DNA from: Ephemerocybe angulata
Taxonomy: Eukaryota; Basidiomycota; Agaricomycetes; Agaricales; Psathyrellaceae
Direction: 5' to 3'
DNA: 64,000 bases
NCBI GenBank assembly: GCA_013368325.1
Contig: JAACJK010000120.1
Span: 124,001-188,000, forward strand
Shown in pieces: positions 45,271 through 56,085 of this stretch (positions are counted from its first letter, which is position 1; the number at the start of each line of letters is the position of its first letter). The translations under genes were made by a program, and so were the position numbers. The notes beneath the pieces are model-generated. The model had not been told where the DNA came from. It saw only the letters and a list, made by a program, of their open reading frames with translations, and ran no database searches.

Positions 45271-46256
45271 CTAAGTGCACATGTTCCACTCGGCATCTTC
45301 GCCTTGCCAGTTGTCGAGGTCGTTGTCGGTGCGCCAGGTGTCTGGTTCGTCGTTATCGTTCCTGTAGATACCCCAACTGGAGGCCGTGCGTTTTCCCCAG
45401 CCTTTCGCGATCTTGGCGAGTCGGCGGGCATTCCTTGTGTTGACCGGTTTTGCAGCACATTCCCAGGGCATGTGGTTGGGAGCATTCTTGCGGCACCACT
45501 TGCAGTTCCACTTGACGTGGTCGCACTCTTTGTGTCCCGGTCGTTGACAGGACCGGCAGGGGAATCCTTTCCTGATGGCTTGTTGGTCATCGGTGAGGTC
45601 TCTGGTGTGGACCTTGCCATAGGTTTCCAGGTCGAGGTCGTATTTTCGGAGGGCGAGGAGGGCACGGCGGATGCCCGAGCGAATGGCAGGGAGTTTTTCG
45701 AGGAGCTCTTCTATGAGCGCAGCCTTCCGTCCTTCCATCCAGGTGACCTGATAGTCGAGGTCGGCGATGATTTCTTTGGGGGCCTGGGGGTAGCCGAGGG
45801 TTCTCTCAAGGATCTGCTTGGAGGTTGTGAGGGTGAGGTCCCATTCGTCGATGTCGAGGATTTGGCGGGCGATGGTTCGGTCAGCAGGGGGAGCGTCAGC
45901 GTTGTCCAAGAGGCTGCCAGAGCTGCCGGTGAACTCGACGATGTTGGCTAGGGAGGTGATGGCGGCGATGTTGTTCTCGGCCTGGAGAATTTTGTCGGGG
46001 TGAAGGCAGTGCGAAGGTCGATCTTATTGGTCTCGGTGGGCCAAAGGCGGCGAGGGAGAGCAGGGACATCGAAATTATAGACGTAGGTGGGGGCGTCGGT
46101 GGTGAAGGGAGCACAAGCAGTGGTGGTGGTGCTGGTGGTGATCATGATGTGAATGGGGGGTAGATCGTGAGTCTGAAGGTAAGACAGGATGGCGAGGATG
46201 GCTTGAACTGTGGAACTGTGGGTTCTGATTGTTGTGATTTGAGTTGGTCGAGTCAT
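45271..46256 (-). pseudogene. Gypsy 1 third ORF with Cys/His knuckles
   Basis: It lies between the integrase stop and the 3' LTR, where most Gypsy elements have nothing. The 212-codon open part (45909-45271) has a helical N-terminal region (QILERTLGYPQAPKEIIADL) and closely spaced CRSCQRPGHKECDHV and WNCKWCRKNAPNHMPWEC knuckles. Upstream, another frame (46256 to about 46010) supplies a plausible N-terminus, so one frameshift near 46010 separates them. Gag-like nucleic-acid binding is the likely role; the gag part of ORF1 lacks a knuckle of its own. Confidence 0.6.
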
Positions 46257-49200
46257 AACCCGTTAGCATCCTTATACTCCTGGAGAACTTTGGTGGCATT
46301 TCCAAATTCATCTTCAGTCTTCCATTCGTACTCGTTGTAGCCCTTCCTTTCGATCCAGTACGAGATGTTCCCATGTCGGTCTTCTTTGTGTCGTAAGATG
46401 CCTTTGATTTCGTATTCCTCTTCACCTTCCCCGATGTCTGGAGGTGGTTCTGAATAAGATGGACCGTGGGTGGTGGTGAACCGATATGGGAAAAGAGGGG
46501 AAGCATGGAAGACATTGTGAACTTTCCATCCTTTTGGCAGTGCGAGTCGGTAGGCTCGGCTTCCTATCTCTTCCGTGATCTTGAATGGTCCTAGTCGTTT
46601 GGGCGTGATCTTCTTCGATCTGTAGGGGAGTTTGAGGTTCTTTCTTTCGAGCCAAACCTGTTCTCCTTTCTTGAAGGGTTTCCAGTGTCTGAATGAGCAG
46701 CTGATCATTTGGGCACGACCAAGTTCATGGGCAGCAAGGGCTTCGTTTCGAATCCTGTCTAGATCTTGGAGTCGATTTTGTGTCTGTGGGAGTGGTGATC
46801 TTTCGAATGCTTCTGGGAGAGCCCGTGGTTGGCTTCCCATGATGAGTTCGAATGGGGTCTGATTTCTATCAGCATGGCGACGAGAGTTATGAACGAACTG
46901 GAGTAGAGGTAGGGCTGTGCTCCAGGTGTGAGGGTTGGCGGTGCAATAGATGGAAAGGTAGGCTTCGATTTCTTGATTCACTCTTTCTGTACCTCCGTCG
47001 GTCTGTGGATGGAAAGCAGTGGAGAGAGAGGAGTCGATTCCGAGGCGGGTCAGGAGGTCTCTGAATGTCTTCGCAGCAAATTGGGGGCCTCTGTCGGAGA
47101 TGATCTTGTCAGGTAGGCCATAATTGGTAAAGATCCGGCATGTCAGGACTTCAGCAGCTTGATCTGATGTGATGGTCTTGTTGCAGGGTTCGAAAACTAC
47201 CCCCTTCGAAAGGGCATGGTCGACCACGACCATGATTGAGTCGAAGCCATTGGATGGGGGAAGATCGGTGATAAAATCCATGGATAGCTGTGTGAATGGT
47301 CTGTTGCTTTCCGGATCAGTGATGGGTAAGAGAGTCGGCTTTGTGGGTTGGCGATTAATCTTGAATTGCTGACACTGGGCGCATCCTTCGACAAAAGACT
47401 TTATGAAAATCCTCATGGCTGGCCACCAATAGTTTTCACGGACGGCGTTGAAGGTGCCTAGTTCTCCAGGATGGCCAATGGTGGGGGAGTCGTGATGGGC
47501 ACGCACAATCTTGCGTCGGAGTTCAGGGTCGTCCGGTACGTAAGCTTTTCCGAGTTGGAACAGCATGTGGCCACCGTCTTTTGTCTCGATTGTCCAATCT
47601 TTCAGGTCTTTCCGATGGATTGATGGATTGTCGTTAAGGAGAAGTTGAAGGGTTTGGGTAACGTTAGGGTCGGAGGTCGTCTTCTGCAGGATTTCATCTT
47701 GGAGGACTGTGTCGAATCTCGATGAGGTTCACGAATAGTTCTGGTGGTAGCATGGTAACTTCTTCTTGCTCTCCATCGTCTTGGCACAGGTCGGGTCGTC
47801 GGGAGAGTGCGTCGGATTGGTACATCTTGGATCCCGGTTGGTGTTTCAGCTCGAAGTCGTATTTGGACAGGGTGAGAAAGGCTCAGCTCTGACGGGGACT
47901 TAGTTTCTGTGGGTTTTTCCAATAGAGTAGATTCTGATGGTCGGAGTAGATGGTGGTGACGAAAAGAGATCCTTGGATGAAATGGCGCTGACAATGGCCA
48001 GCAGTTCTCTGTCGTAGATCTCGTAGTTGCGTTCGGCGGAATTGAAGGTCTGGGAAAGGAAGCATACTGGATGGCGAGCACCGTTGTCGTTCAGCTGAGT
48101 CAGCACAGCTCCGGAGGCATGTTTGGAAGTATCTGCTTCGATTTGGAAGGGGCGTGTTGGGTCAGGTAAGAGGAGAACGGGGTAAGAGGTGAATTTCGTT
48201 TTGAGAGTTTGGAAGGCTTGTTCACACTCGGGTGTCCAGACGAAATGAGAGTCTTTTCTTAGCAGGGCGTTCAAAGGGGCGGCGAGGGTCGAGTATTGGT
48301 GGATGAATTTCCGGTAGAAGTTGCCAAAGCCGAGGAAAGATCGGACCTGTTTGACGGTAGTCGGAGTGGGCCAGTTAGCAAGTCCTTCGATTTTGATGGG
48401 TCCATCTTGATTTTCCCGTGGCTGATGATGTATCCGAGGAATTCGACTTCCTGAACTTTGAAAGCACACTTCTCCGGGTTCACAGGGAGATCTGCATCCC
48501 TTAGCTTCTTGAGAACCCGCAGCGTGTCCTTCTGGCATTCTTCCCGTGTGTTGCCTGGGACCAAAATGTCGTCCATGTATCCCTTTGCTCGGACCGGTTC
48601 CTGAATCTCGTTGGGTTCATCGAGTACATGGTTCATCATCCTTTGGAAGGTAGTGGGTGAGTTCTTTAGGCCAAAGAACATGACTGTGGGTTCGAAAAGT
48701 CCTTTGTTGGTCTTGAAAGCGGCTTTCCATTCGTGTCCTTCCTTGATGCGCACATTGTTGTATCCCCATTTTAGGTCAATTTTCGAGAACCATCGCGCTC
48801 CTTCGAGATCTTTGAGCAGATCATCGATTCGTGGCAGTGGGTAGGCATCCGAGATGGTCCATTCGTTTAAGTACCGGTAGTCTTGGCAGGGTCTGAGCTT
48901 GCCAACTTTCCTCGAGACGAAGAAGAATGGTGACCCCATTGGGGATTGCGAGGGTCGGATCCGTCCCAGTTTCAGATTCTCGGTGAAGAAGTCGTCAAGG
49001 TCCTTCTGTTCCTGGGGAGAGATCTGGTAGGTTTTGAATCTCTTGGGTTCAAAGCCAGGTTTGGTGTTGATTTCGTGATCGAAGGGTCGTGATGGAGGGA
49101 ATTTGTTGCTAGTTTCTTTCCGGAATAGGTGAAGATAGTCGTGGTACTGTTCTGGAATCATTTCTTCGAGGGGTCGAGTGTCTTTGGGTTTGTCGGCGGC

Positions 49201-50955
49201 GAGTGATTGGGAGACTGTGATTTTGGCATTGATCCAAACGGGGGTTGGATTCGGGTCGTCCTCTTGGATGTATAAGATGTTCACTTGAATTGTTTCTTCC
49301 TGTAGAGGTGGTTTGATAGGTCGACCCGTTCGAAGTGAGTTTATGTCTAGCTTGCGCCACCTAAGGGTTCCTAGTTTCCAGTCAATCACTGGGTTTTCTT
49401 GATGAAGCCAAGGCATTCCCAGGATGATGGTCTGTCTTCCGAGGCTGCAGACGTAGAGTTGATGGAAGACACGTTTGCCATGGATCGTGATCGGTAGATA
49501 GGCATAGCGGCGGAGGGTTCCATTCTTGTTAAGGGTTCCGTCAACGTTGAACACAGGGATGGGTTTCAGGAGGCGGTATGTGGGAATATGGTGCAGTTGG
49601 ACGAAGTTTTGATCGATAAACTTTCCTCCTGCGGCGCAGTCTACGAGTCCTTTGGTTTCGACGATCTGGTCTGCCACTGATAGCGAAATGGGTATATGCA
49701 TAGATCTATTGTTTGTTTCAGCTAATAGTACAGAACGGATAGAGAGAGAAGGAGAGATAGTCGCCGATCTAGTCTCCTTTACTGAAAATCCGCTTCGTCG
49801 GTGGATTTCTGGAAGGCTTCGAAGATCTGGCTTTCTTCTTCTCCTGTGTATTGGGCGAGCAGAGCTCGGATAGATCGAGCGGCATCTTGAACAGGTAACT
49901 TGGTCTGACTGGTGGAAGCCTTGACGGTTGTCTTGGTGTCCATCGAGTTGATGGCAGGGCGGGGTATGTTTCGTGTACTCGGTCGAGGTCATGTAGGTGC
50001 GTCTCCAGAGTTCAGCTTCTCCTTCGTCTAGCTTGGTTAGGACGAATATCTTCTTCTTGAGATCCTCGTTGGTGTATTCCTCTTTGTAGTAGTCGAAGTA
50101 GAGTGTCAGGGCATCGGAAAAGGATTGGAAGTTCTTTCGATTTCCATCGAATGATTTGACGTGGATCTTGAAGTTTGGTTCCTTGGATGGAGCAGGGTCG
50201 GCCATGGTTTCGACAGGTGGACTCGGGGGTGAGGTGTCTGTCTTGATCGGACTTCCTGGTTGGGTATCTTCTCTGGAATAGGCTGGTGGAGGGACTTCTG
50301 GTTCTGTCTCTGGTTCTGCAGGGATCTCGGTTTCTGTCGGCTTGGTTTCGGTAGATTCGGGCTCGGTAGGTTCAATTGGCAAAGGGATCTGTTCTGGCTG
50401 GGTCCTGGGCGTCTGGATCTGGCTTTGGAGTCTGCTCCTGATTACGCGGGGTCCTCCTGGGTTTGGCTTCTCAGAGTTCTCGTCTTCTTCTTTGACGATA
50501 GTTAGCTTCCTGGCAAGTTCTTCTCCCAGTTGTTGCTTCTCTTCTTCTTCTTGTTGTCTCTTCCTCTGTTCTTCTTGCTGAAGTTTGAGTTGTTCTTGTT
50601 CTTGCTCCCATTGGCGCAGGAGTTCTTCTTCGATTTCTTGGCGTCTTTTCTCTTCGAGCGCTTCTTCGGCCTCGCGATGTTTCCTATTGGTGTCGGCTAC
50701 TGCTTTTTCGTCGTGTTGGTCATCCCTGGCTGGGATTCGAGATGGTTCGAAGTCGGGGTTATAGGTGGGTAGTTTGTATCGATAGGGGCAGGGCTGGCTG
50801 TCACACTCGTACCAGTCCTGTTCTTCTTCTGAGTCGTCGTAGTGGTGGTCGCGTTTTACGTCAGAATAGAATGTGTGTTTGAATGTTGAGCAATCCTCTG
50901 GCTCAGAGTCGGATGTCGACCGTGGTGGTTCTGTTGTTGCTGTAGGTGGCTGCAC
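46253..50955 (-). pseudogene. Gypsy 1 gag-pol, frame-broken
   Basis: The frame 50955-48271 holds a Glu/Gln-rich coiled coil, a gag-like segment (KIHVKSFDGNRKNFQSFSDA), a retropepsin remnant (GLVDCAAGGKFID) and reverse transcriptase with KGYMDDILVPG. Between gag and protease the sequence reads as out-of-frame filler (near 49950), consistent with a deletion or shift. RNase H continues in another frame (48538-47900: NYEIYDRELLAIVSA). Integrase occupies 47566-46253, with HHDSPTIGHPGELGTF, CAQCQQFK and a C-terminal chromodomain-like RHGNISYWIERKGYNEYEW. Confidence 0.88.
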
Positions 50956-50991
50956 TACTGAATAGAGGCAGCGTTGTGTAGCTTGTTATTC

Positions 50992-51289
50992 TGTTACGAC
51001 CGTCGTCGACAGAGGTGGGCAAGTGTCTGTCGATGGCTGAGTTGATCGAGTGACGATGAGCAAGCGAGGCGGCACTCGCAAGTCAAAAGAGAAAAGAGGA
51101 CACGGGGTTGAATAACCAATAACAAGCTAAGGTACAGGACTGTGGCTACTGGGTATAAGCATGAGTAACTATGAGTCAGAAGTAATCAAGGCACAGCAGT
51201 AAGGCTGCGCGTCATCATACATGAGTCGAAATGAGTCGAAGCGCAGTTGCTGTGCAACTGCATGCTAAAAATAGTCCTAAAGAGTCGGT
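50992..51289 (-). repeat. Truncated 5' LTR of Gypsy 1
   Basis: Matches 44886-45177 and then stops; the outer end with its TGTTACG terminus (minus strand) is missing. The junction falls inside a short match (CTAAA-AGTCG) with DUF6589 coding sequence. Confidence 0.85.
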
Positions 51290-51635
51290 CCATGGCTTCA
51301 CTCGAGGCCCTCATCCGCACGATTTTGCACGAGAGTTTCTGGAGGTCCTCTGCGGAGCGCGAGCGAAGATCAGCGAGCGATTTGACATCCGCAATTTCGA
51401 GCCAATCCTTGCGAATGTGGGCTTTGGCGACATGATGGAGTGCTTCGTCAAGTGTATGTTGGAACGGACCCTTCGTAAGTACCTTTGCCAGGCCTTTCCG
51501 GTTCAAAAGGTCGAACACATGCTGAAGACCCCTTCCCCTCTCCATCCCAAGGTACTGTTTGTGTAGTGAGATTGTGTATGCCATCTGGAGGTGGAACCAA
51601 CCGAAGATGACAATGGAGAAGTCCAGGCGGTCATA

Positions 51636-52122
51636 TGTCAGCGAACGACCAGTCTGGTGCGCTGCTAACCCTAACTTAGGACAGAAGACGAGAGAGAGAG
51701 AAAAGAGATAAGAGAATCAAGGCGAGAGACTTGTAGACAAGGCCGTGATATTGACCAGCTAAAGACTGGGGAAATACAGTGAGATCTACCTAGGTTATAT
51801 ACTGCTATGCTTCGTGACCGTGACGTGACTATGGCTATACGAGGCTGTAATACTGTGCAGAAGCTGTGGAATGCTATGTAAGGAATGACCGTGTATGAGT
51901 CGAAGAGCTGTGCGAGTGCTGTGCATATGATGTCATGCTGACTGATGCTGTGCCAGTCCCGTGATGTAGCAGGTGACCTGTGCATGTGATCGCACGTGCT
52001 GTGTCACGTGATCGAGACGCGCCTTGTAAATAGTAGAGAAATGAAAGACAAGAAATAAAGGAAAAAGAAAAGAAAAGGAAAAGGAAAGGAAAAAGAATAA
52101 ATAGATCATCCAGGTCGTAACA
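51636..52122 (-). repeat. 3' LTR of Gypsy 2
   Basis: 487 bp, TGTCAGCG..CGTAACA on the plus strand, identical to 57807-58293. A 104-codon open frame inside it is not a gene. Confidence 0.95.
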
Positions 52123-55100
52123 TCACCCCCCCTTTAGCTTCGTTGTCCTCGACGATTTCAGCCTCTCTCCCCCTCGCTCGGTAGTGTCGGATTTCCTTCA
52201 GTTTCCCATCTGTCCAGTCAAAGATCGCTCTCTTGTTCTCGGTAAGGTTCTCGTAAGGGATAAAGCGGAGTTGGTGTGGTTGGATCCGTCTTGGTGCACT
52301 CGGGTGTTTTCGGTGGAAGTCAGCTATAGCGTCCGCTGCATCATCAACGTTCCGTTCCGGTTCCCATGTTCGTTCTTCCTCAGGGTATCCAGCCCACTCT
52401 ACGAGGTAATGGAGCTTCCCTCTGATGAACTTTGAGTCGTGGATGGCTTCAACTTCGTATCGTTCCTCTGTTTCGTCAACAGGTGGTGGTGGCGGTGGTT
52501 TCTGTTGAGAGGGGAATTCGGGTTTTTTGAACGGAGTTAGGAGTGATTCGTTAAAAACAGGGTGGATGGATTTCCACTTCGGAGGGAGTTGGAGTTGGTA
52601 AGCAGATTGTCCGATCTTCTTGACAATGGGGAATGGTCCATAGCGTTTATCCGAGAGTTTCCGAGAAGGACGAGTGATCGAGATGTTGGTCCCTTCGAGG
52701 TAGACCTTGTCTCCGGGTTTGTAGTTTACAGCATCCCGGCGATGTCGGTCATAGTTCTCCTTCATCTTCTCAGCTGCTGCCTTGAGGCTGGAGCGTGCAT
52801 CCTCGTGTACTTGTTTCATCCGCTCGGCGAATTGTTGCGCAGGTTCTGATTTTACACGTGTCCGGGCCTCTTTTCCTTTCCAAGGGTGCTGTCCGGAGTT
52901 GAGGAAGAATGGGGAGTAGCCTGTCGCTGAGTGGACCTTGTCGTTGTATGAGAAGACTGCTAATGGGAGCCATTCTGCCCAATCATCCTGTCGTTCGCTG
53001 ATGAAGAGTCGGAGGTACTGTTCAAGCTCTTGGTTGATACGCTCAGTTTGTCCATCGGTTTGTGGGTGGAAGGCAGTGGATCGGTTGTGCTTTATTCCCA
53101 GAAGAAGAAGTAGATCTGTCATGAAGTTGGAGACGAATTGGGTTCCTCGATCGCTGATGACTTTTTGGGGAAGGCCGTGGTGTCGGAAAACATAGTCCCT
53201 GTATAGTTCGGCTACTCCTTTAGACGTCAGCTCGGTGGTTGTGGGTATGGCTTCGATCTTTTTGGAGAATCTGTCGACAATCACAAGTATGGCGTTGCTT
53301 CCATTGGACTCAGGTAATGGGCCGATCATATCGATAGAGATGATCTCCCAGGGTCTGGATGGGATCTCGTTTGGGACCAATGGGGCTGCTGGGGAGGTAC
53401 GTTTGGGTTTCGTCCTTTGACAGGCTTCACATCCTTCTACATATCGTCGAACTGAGTCCTGGATCTTTGGCCACCAGTAGTTTCGTGTGATGAGTTCACG
53501 GGTTTTGTACTGTCCTGGGTGTCCAGCGGTGGGGGCGTCATGGTGTTGTCTGATGATTTCTTCCCGTAGCTTCTTGTCGACTGGTACGTAAATCCGTCCT
53601 TTCCAGGTGATGATGCCATCTTCTGTCTCTTCCCATCCATCTTCTTTCTGTGAGAGTGCTTTTTCTACCGACTTGTCCCTATTCCTGCACACCTTCAAGA
53701 TCCGTCGCATGATGTCTTGGTCTGTTTCAATGGAAAGCGCTCGGAACCACTCGGATTTCAGGACCGTGACGTTTTCATTATCCTGTTCTCCTCTGTCATG
53801 GCCATCTCGTCTGGATAGGGCATCCGCCTTGGCCATGGTCCTCCCGGGTCGGTGATGGAGCGTGAAGTTGTAGTCCTGCATTTCTGTGGTCCATCTTGCT
53901 TGTCTCCGGTTGAGCTTCTGAGGCTTCCTAAAGTAGCTAAGGTTCTTGTGGTCTGTGTGACATTCGAAGATCTCCTCAGCTCCAAGTAGGTATTGTCTCC
54001 ATTCAGATAGCGCAGTCATGATGGCGAGTAGTTCCTTATCGTAGATCTCGTAGTTCCGCTCCGTTGGGTTAAGGGCGTGCGACAAGAATGCAATCGGTTT
54101 CCATTTCCCATCTAGCTGTTGCTGTGATAGGATGGCACCGATGGCGAAGTCTGATGCATCACATTCGATTCGGAATTTCCCTTTGTCGTTGGGCATGGTA
54201 AGTACAGGTGCCGTCGTGATTCTCCGTTTTATCTCCTTGAAGGCTTCCTCTTGCTCCTTTCCCCACTCCCATTCCTTCTTTCCCGTGAGTCCTGAGAGCG
54301 GTCTCGCTAGTCCTCCAAACCCTTCAATGAATCTTCGGTAGAAGTTGGCGAATCCCAAGAACTGCTGGACTCCTTTGACGGATGTCGGAGCTGGCCAGTC
54401 TCTGACGGCTTTGACCTTTTCTGGATCCATGCGAACTTTGTTGTGGGAGACGATGACTCCAAGGTATTCGACTTCCGTTTGTTCAAAGGAGCACTTGTCA
54501 GGCTTGGCAAATAGCTTGTATCGCCGTAGCCTTTCCAGAACTTTGGTGACTAGTTTCCGATGTTCCTCCAGAGTGTCTGTGAAGATCAGGATGTCGTCCA
54601 TGTAGATGACAACGTGTCCATCATTGATAAGATCTCGGAAGAGGGCGTTCATCATGGTCTGGAATGTGGCGGGCGAGTTCTTGAGACCGAAGAACATGAC
54701 GAGGGGTTCAAACAGCCCACGGTTAGTGCGGAAGGCTGCTTTCCATTCATCTCCTTCTTTGATTCGGACATTATTGAAACCCCATCGGATGTCGATCTTG
54801 GAATAGTACCGCGCTCCTCGGAGTTTGTCGATGAGTTCTTGGATGAGTGGAAGGGGATATCGATTGGTGATCGTAATCTCATTCAGCCGTCTGTAGTCTT
54901 GGACAGGTCGTAGAGTACCGTCTTTCTTTTTGACGAAGAAGAGGGGTGCTCCCATCGGTGACTTCGATGGTCTGATCCTTCCTGATTTGAGGTTTTCTTC
55001 CAGGAAGGCATCTAGTTGCTTCTGCTCTTCTGGGTTCAGGGGATAGATTCGACTGTCCATTACTTCCGCTCCAGGTATGAGTTCGATTGCATGATCCCAT

Positions 55101-56053
55101 GCTCGCCTTGGAGGGAGTTCATCAAAGGCTTCCTTTGAGAAGACGTCCTTGAAGCCATGATAGCATTTCGGGACTACTTCTTCAAATGTGCGCTCTTTGG
55201 TTGCCTTGTGTTTGGTTTCGGCAATTTTAGAGGCAGTGGTTTGGAAAGCCCTTATCTTGATCTCTCCTTGGATATCGATGGCTAGCAGTCGATCTCCGAC
55301 CTCGATCTCTTCCCATTTGATCTCGTCTGATTCGGGGTCACCAGTTACGAGTGGCGTGCATTCGAGTGGGCATCGGTTGAATAAGATCTCTTTCTTCTGC
55401 CAATCGATAGAGGGGTTGTGCTTCTCCAGCCAGTCCATTCCTAGGAAGATCTTCGACTTGTCAAGGTTTGAAACAGCTAGCTCAATGCGTTCCGTGTGGT
55501 CCTTGATTTTGATGAAGAGTTCCACTACTTCGGTAATGGGTCCGTTGTTGTTTGGACTTCCATCAGCGTTATAGACTGGTATAGGAAGGGGTAGCTGCCG
55601 CGTGTTGATCCCTTCTTCTTTGACGAATGCAGCATCGATACAACTTCCGGTAGACCCACAATCGATAAGACCTTCGATAGAGAAGCTTCGCTTATCATCG
55701 CGCGTGCTTGCGACAATGTTGGCTGTAAGCTGTCTGTCCGTCCTTAAACTCCTTATGTATTGTTTGGGAGTTGCAAGACCGTTCAGTGCTTCTACTACTT
55801 CGGTGTCTGTGAGCTTTCGGAGTTTGGCAACGAGTTCATCTCCTACTTCTCGGACCTTCTTGTGATGTGTCCATGCAAGAAGAAGTCCTACTGCTCGATC
55901 GGGGCTATCATCAAGTCGCTGTGCGACCCATTCTGCCGTTCCTGGTTTTCCTTTCTTTCCTTTAAATCTGCCCTGGTTCTCTGATTCTTCGTCGAAATAT
56001 AATTTATTGGGGATGGGGCATATTACGTCGGGTATCAGAATCTGAGAGTCCAT
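52106..56053 (-). CDS. Gypsy 2 Pol polyprotein (PR-RT-RH-IN-chromodomain)
   Basis: 1315 aa, unbroken. Retropepsin-like protease has IDCGSTGSCID (131-140 region). Reverse transcriptase shows RPVQDYRRLNEIT and VIYMDDILIF, and RNase H FRIECDASDFAIGAILSQQ. Integrase has the HHCC finger (HHDAPTAGHPGQ, CEACQRTK) and the catalytic core beginning at IDMIGPLPE with VISDRGTQFVS and FHPQTDGQTERINQELE. The C-terminal chromodomain (KLHYLVEWAGYPEEERTWEP) targets such chromoviruses to marked chromatin. The frame starts 32 nt after the gag stop and differs from gag, so expression needs reinitiation or recoding. The 3' end reaches into the LTR. Confidence 0.96.
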   Translation of the reverse strand: MDSQILIPDVICPIPNKLYFDEESENQGRFKGKKGKPGTAEWVAQRLDDSPDRAVGLLLAWTHHKKVREVGDELVAKLRKLTDTEVVEALNGLATPKQYIRSLRTDRQLTANIVASTRDDKRSFSIEGLIDCGSTGSCIDAAFVKEEGINTRQLPLPIPVYNADGSPNNNGPITEVVELFIKIKDHTERIELAVSNLDKSKIFLGMDWLEKHNPSIDWQKKEILFNRCPLECTPLVTGDPESDEIKWEEIEVGDRLLAIDIQGEIKIRAFQTTASKIAETKHKATKERTFEEVVPKCYHGFKDVFSKEAFDELPPRRAWDHAIELIPGAEVMDSRIYPLNPEEQKQLDAFLEENLKSGRIRPSKSPMGAPLFFVKKKDGTLRPVQDYRRLNEITITNRYPLPLIQELIDKLRGARYYSKIDIRWGFNNVRIKEGDEWKAAFRTNRGLFEPLVMFFGLKNSPATFQTMMNALFRDLINDGHVVIYMDDILIFTDTLEEHRKLVTKVLERLRRYKLFAKPDKCSFEQTEVEYLGVIVSHNKVRMDPEKVKAVRDWPAPTSVKGVQQFLGFANFYRRFIEGFGGLARPLSGLTGKKEWEWGKEQEEAFKEIKRRITTAPVLTMPNDKGKFRIECDASDFAIGAILSQQQLDGKWKPIAFLSHALNPTERNYEIYDKELLAIMTALSEWRQYLLGAEEIFECHTDHKNLSYFRKPQKLNRRQARWTTEMQDYNFTLHHRPGRTMAKADALSRRDGHDRGEQDNENVTVLKSEWFRALSIETDQDIMRRILKVCRNRDKSVEKALSQKEDGWEETEDGIITWKGRIYVPVDKKLREEIIRQHHDAPTAGHPGQYKTRELITRNYWWPKIQDSVRRYVEGCEACQRTKPKRTSPAAPLVPNEIPSRPWEIISIDMIGPLPESNGSNAILVIVDRFSKKIEAIPTTTELTSKGVAELYRDYVFRHHGLPQKVISDRGTQFVSNFMTDLLLLLGIKHNRSTAFHPQTDGQTERINQELEQYLRLFISERQDDWAEWLPLAVFSYNDKVHSATGYSPFFLNSGQHPWKGKEARTRVKSEPAQQFAERMKQVHEDARSSLKAAAEKMKENYDRHRRDAVNYKPGDKVYLEGTNISITRPSRKLSDKRYGPFPIVKKIGQSAYQLQLPPKWKSIHPVFNESLLTPFKKPEFPSQQKPPPPPPVDETEERYEVEAIHDSKFIRGKLHYLVEWAGYPEEERTWEPERNVDDAADAIADFHRKHPSAPRRIQPHQLRFIPYENLTENKRAIFDWTDGKLKEIRHYRARGREAEIVEDNEAKGGVMLRPG

Positions 56054-56085
56054 GACCAGCTCGCTTGGGCGTTCGAGTGGTCCCT

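Larger units (their letters stand above)
44886..51289 (-). mobile_element. Ty3/Gypsy retrotransposon 1, decayed
   Basis: Runs right to left: truncated 5' LTR (50992-51289), gag-pol remnants, integrase, a third open frame with a zinc knuckle, and a full 3' LTR (44886-45233, TGTTAC..GTAACA). Frame breaks in pol and a truncated 5' LTR make it non-autonomous. The 5' LTR lacks its first roughly 55 bp and joins DUF6589 coding sequence directly. Confidence 0.92.

Noticed and set aside
45304..45951. 215-codon plus-strand frame
   Set aside because: Antisense shadow of the zinc-knuckle frame of Gypsy 1.
51671..51985. 104-codon frame found twice (also 57842-58156)
   Set aside because: Both lie within the two identical LTRs of Gypsy 2; duplication is due to the LTRs.
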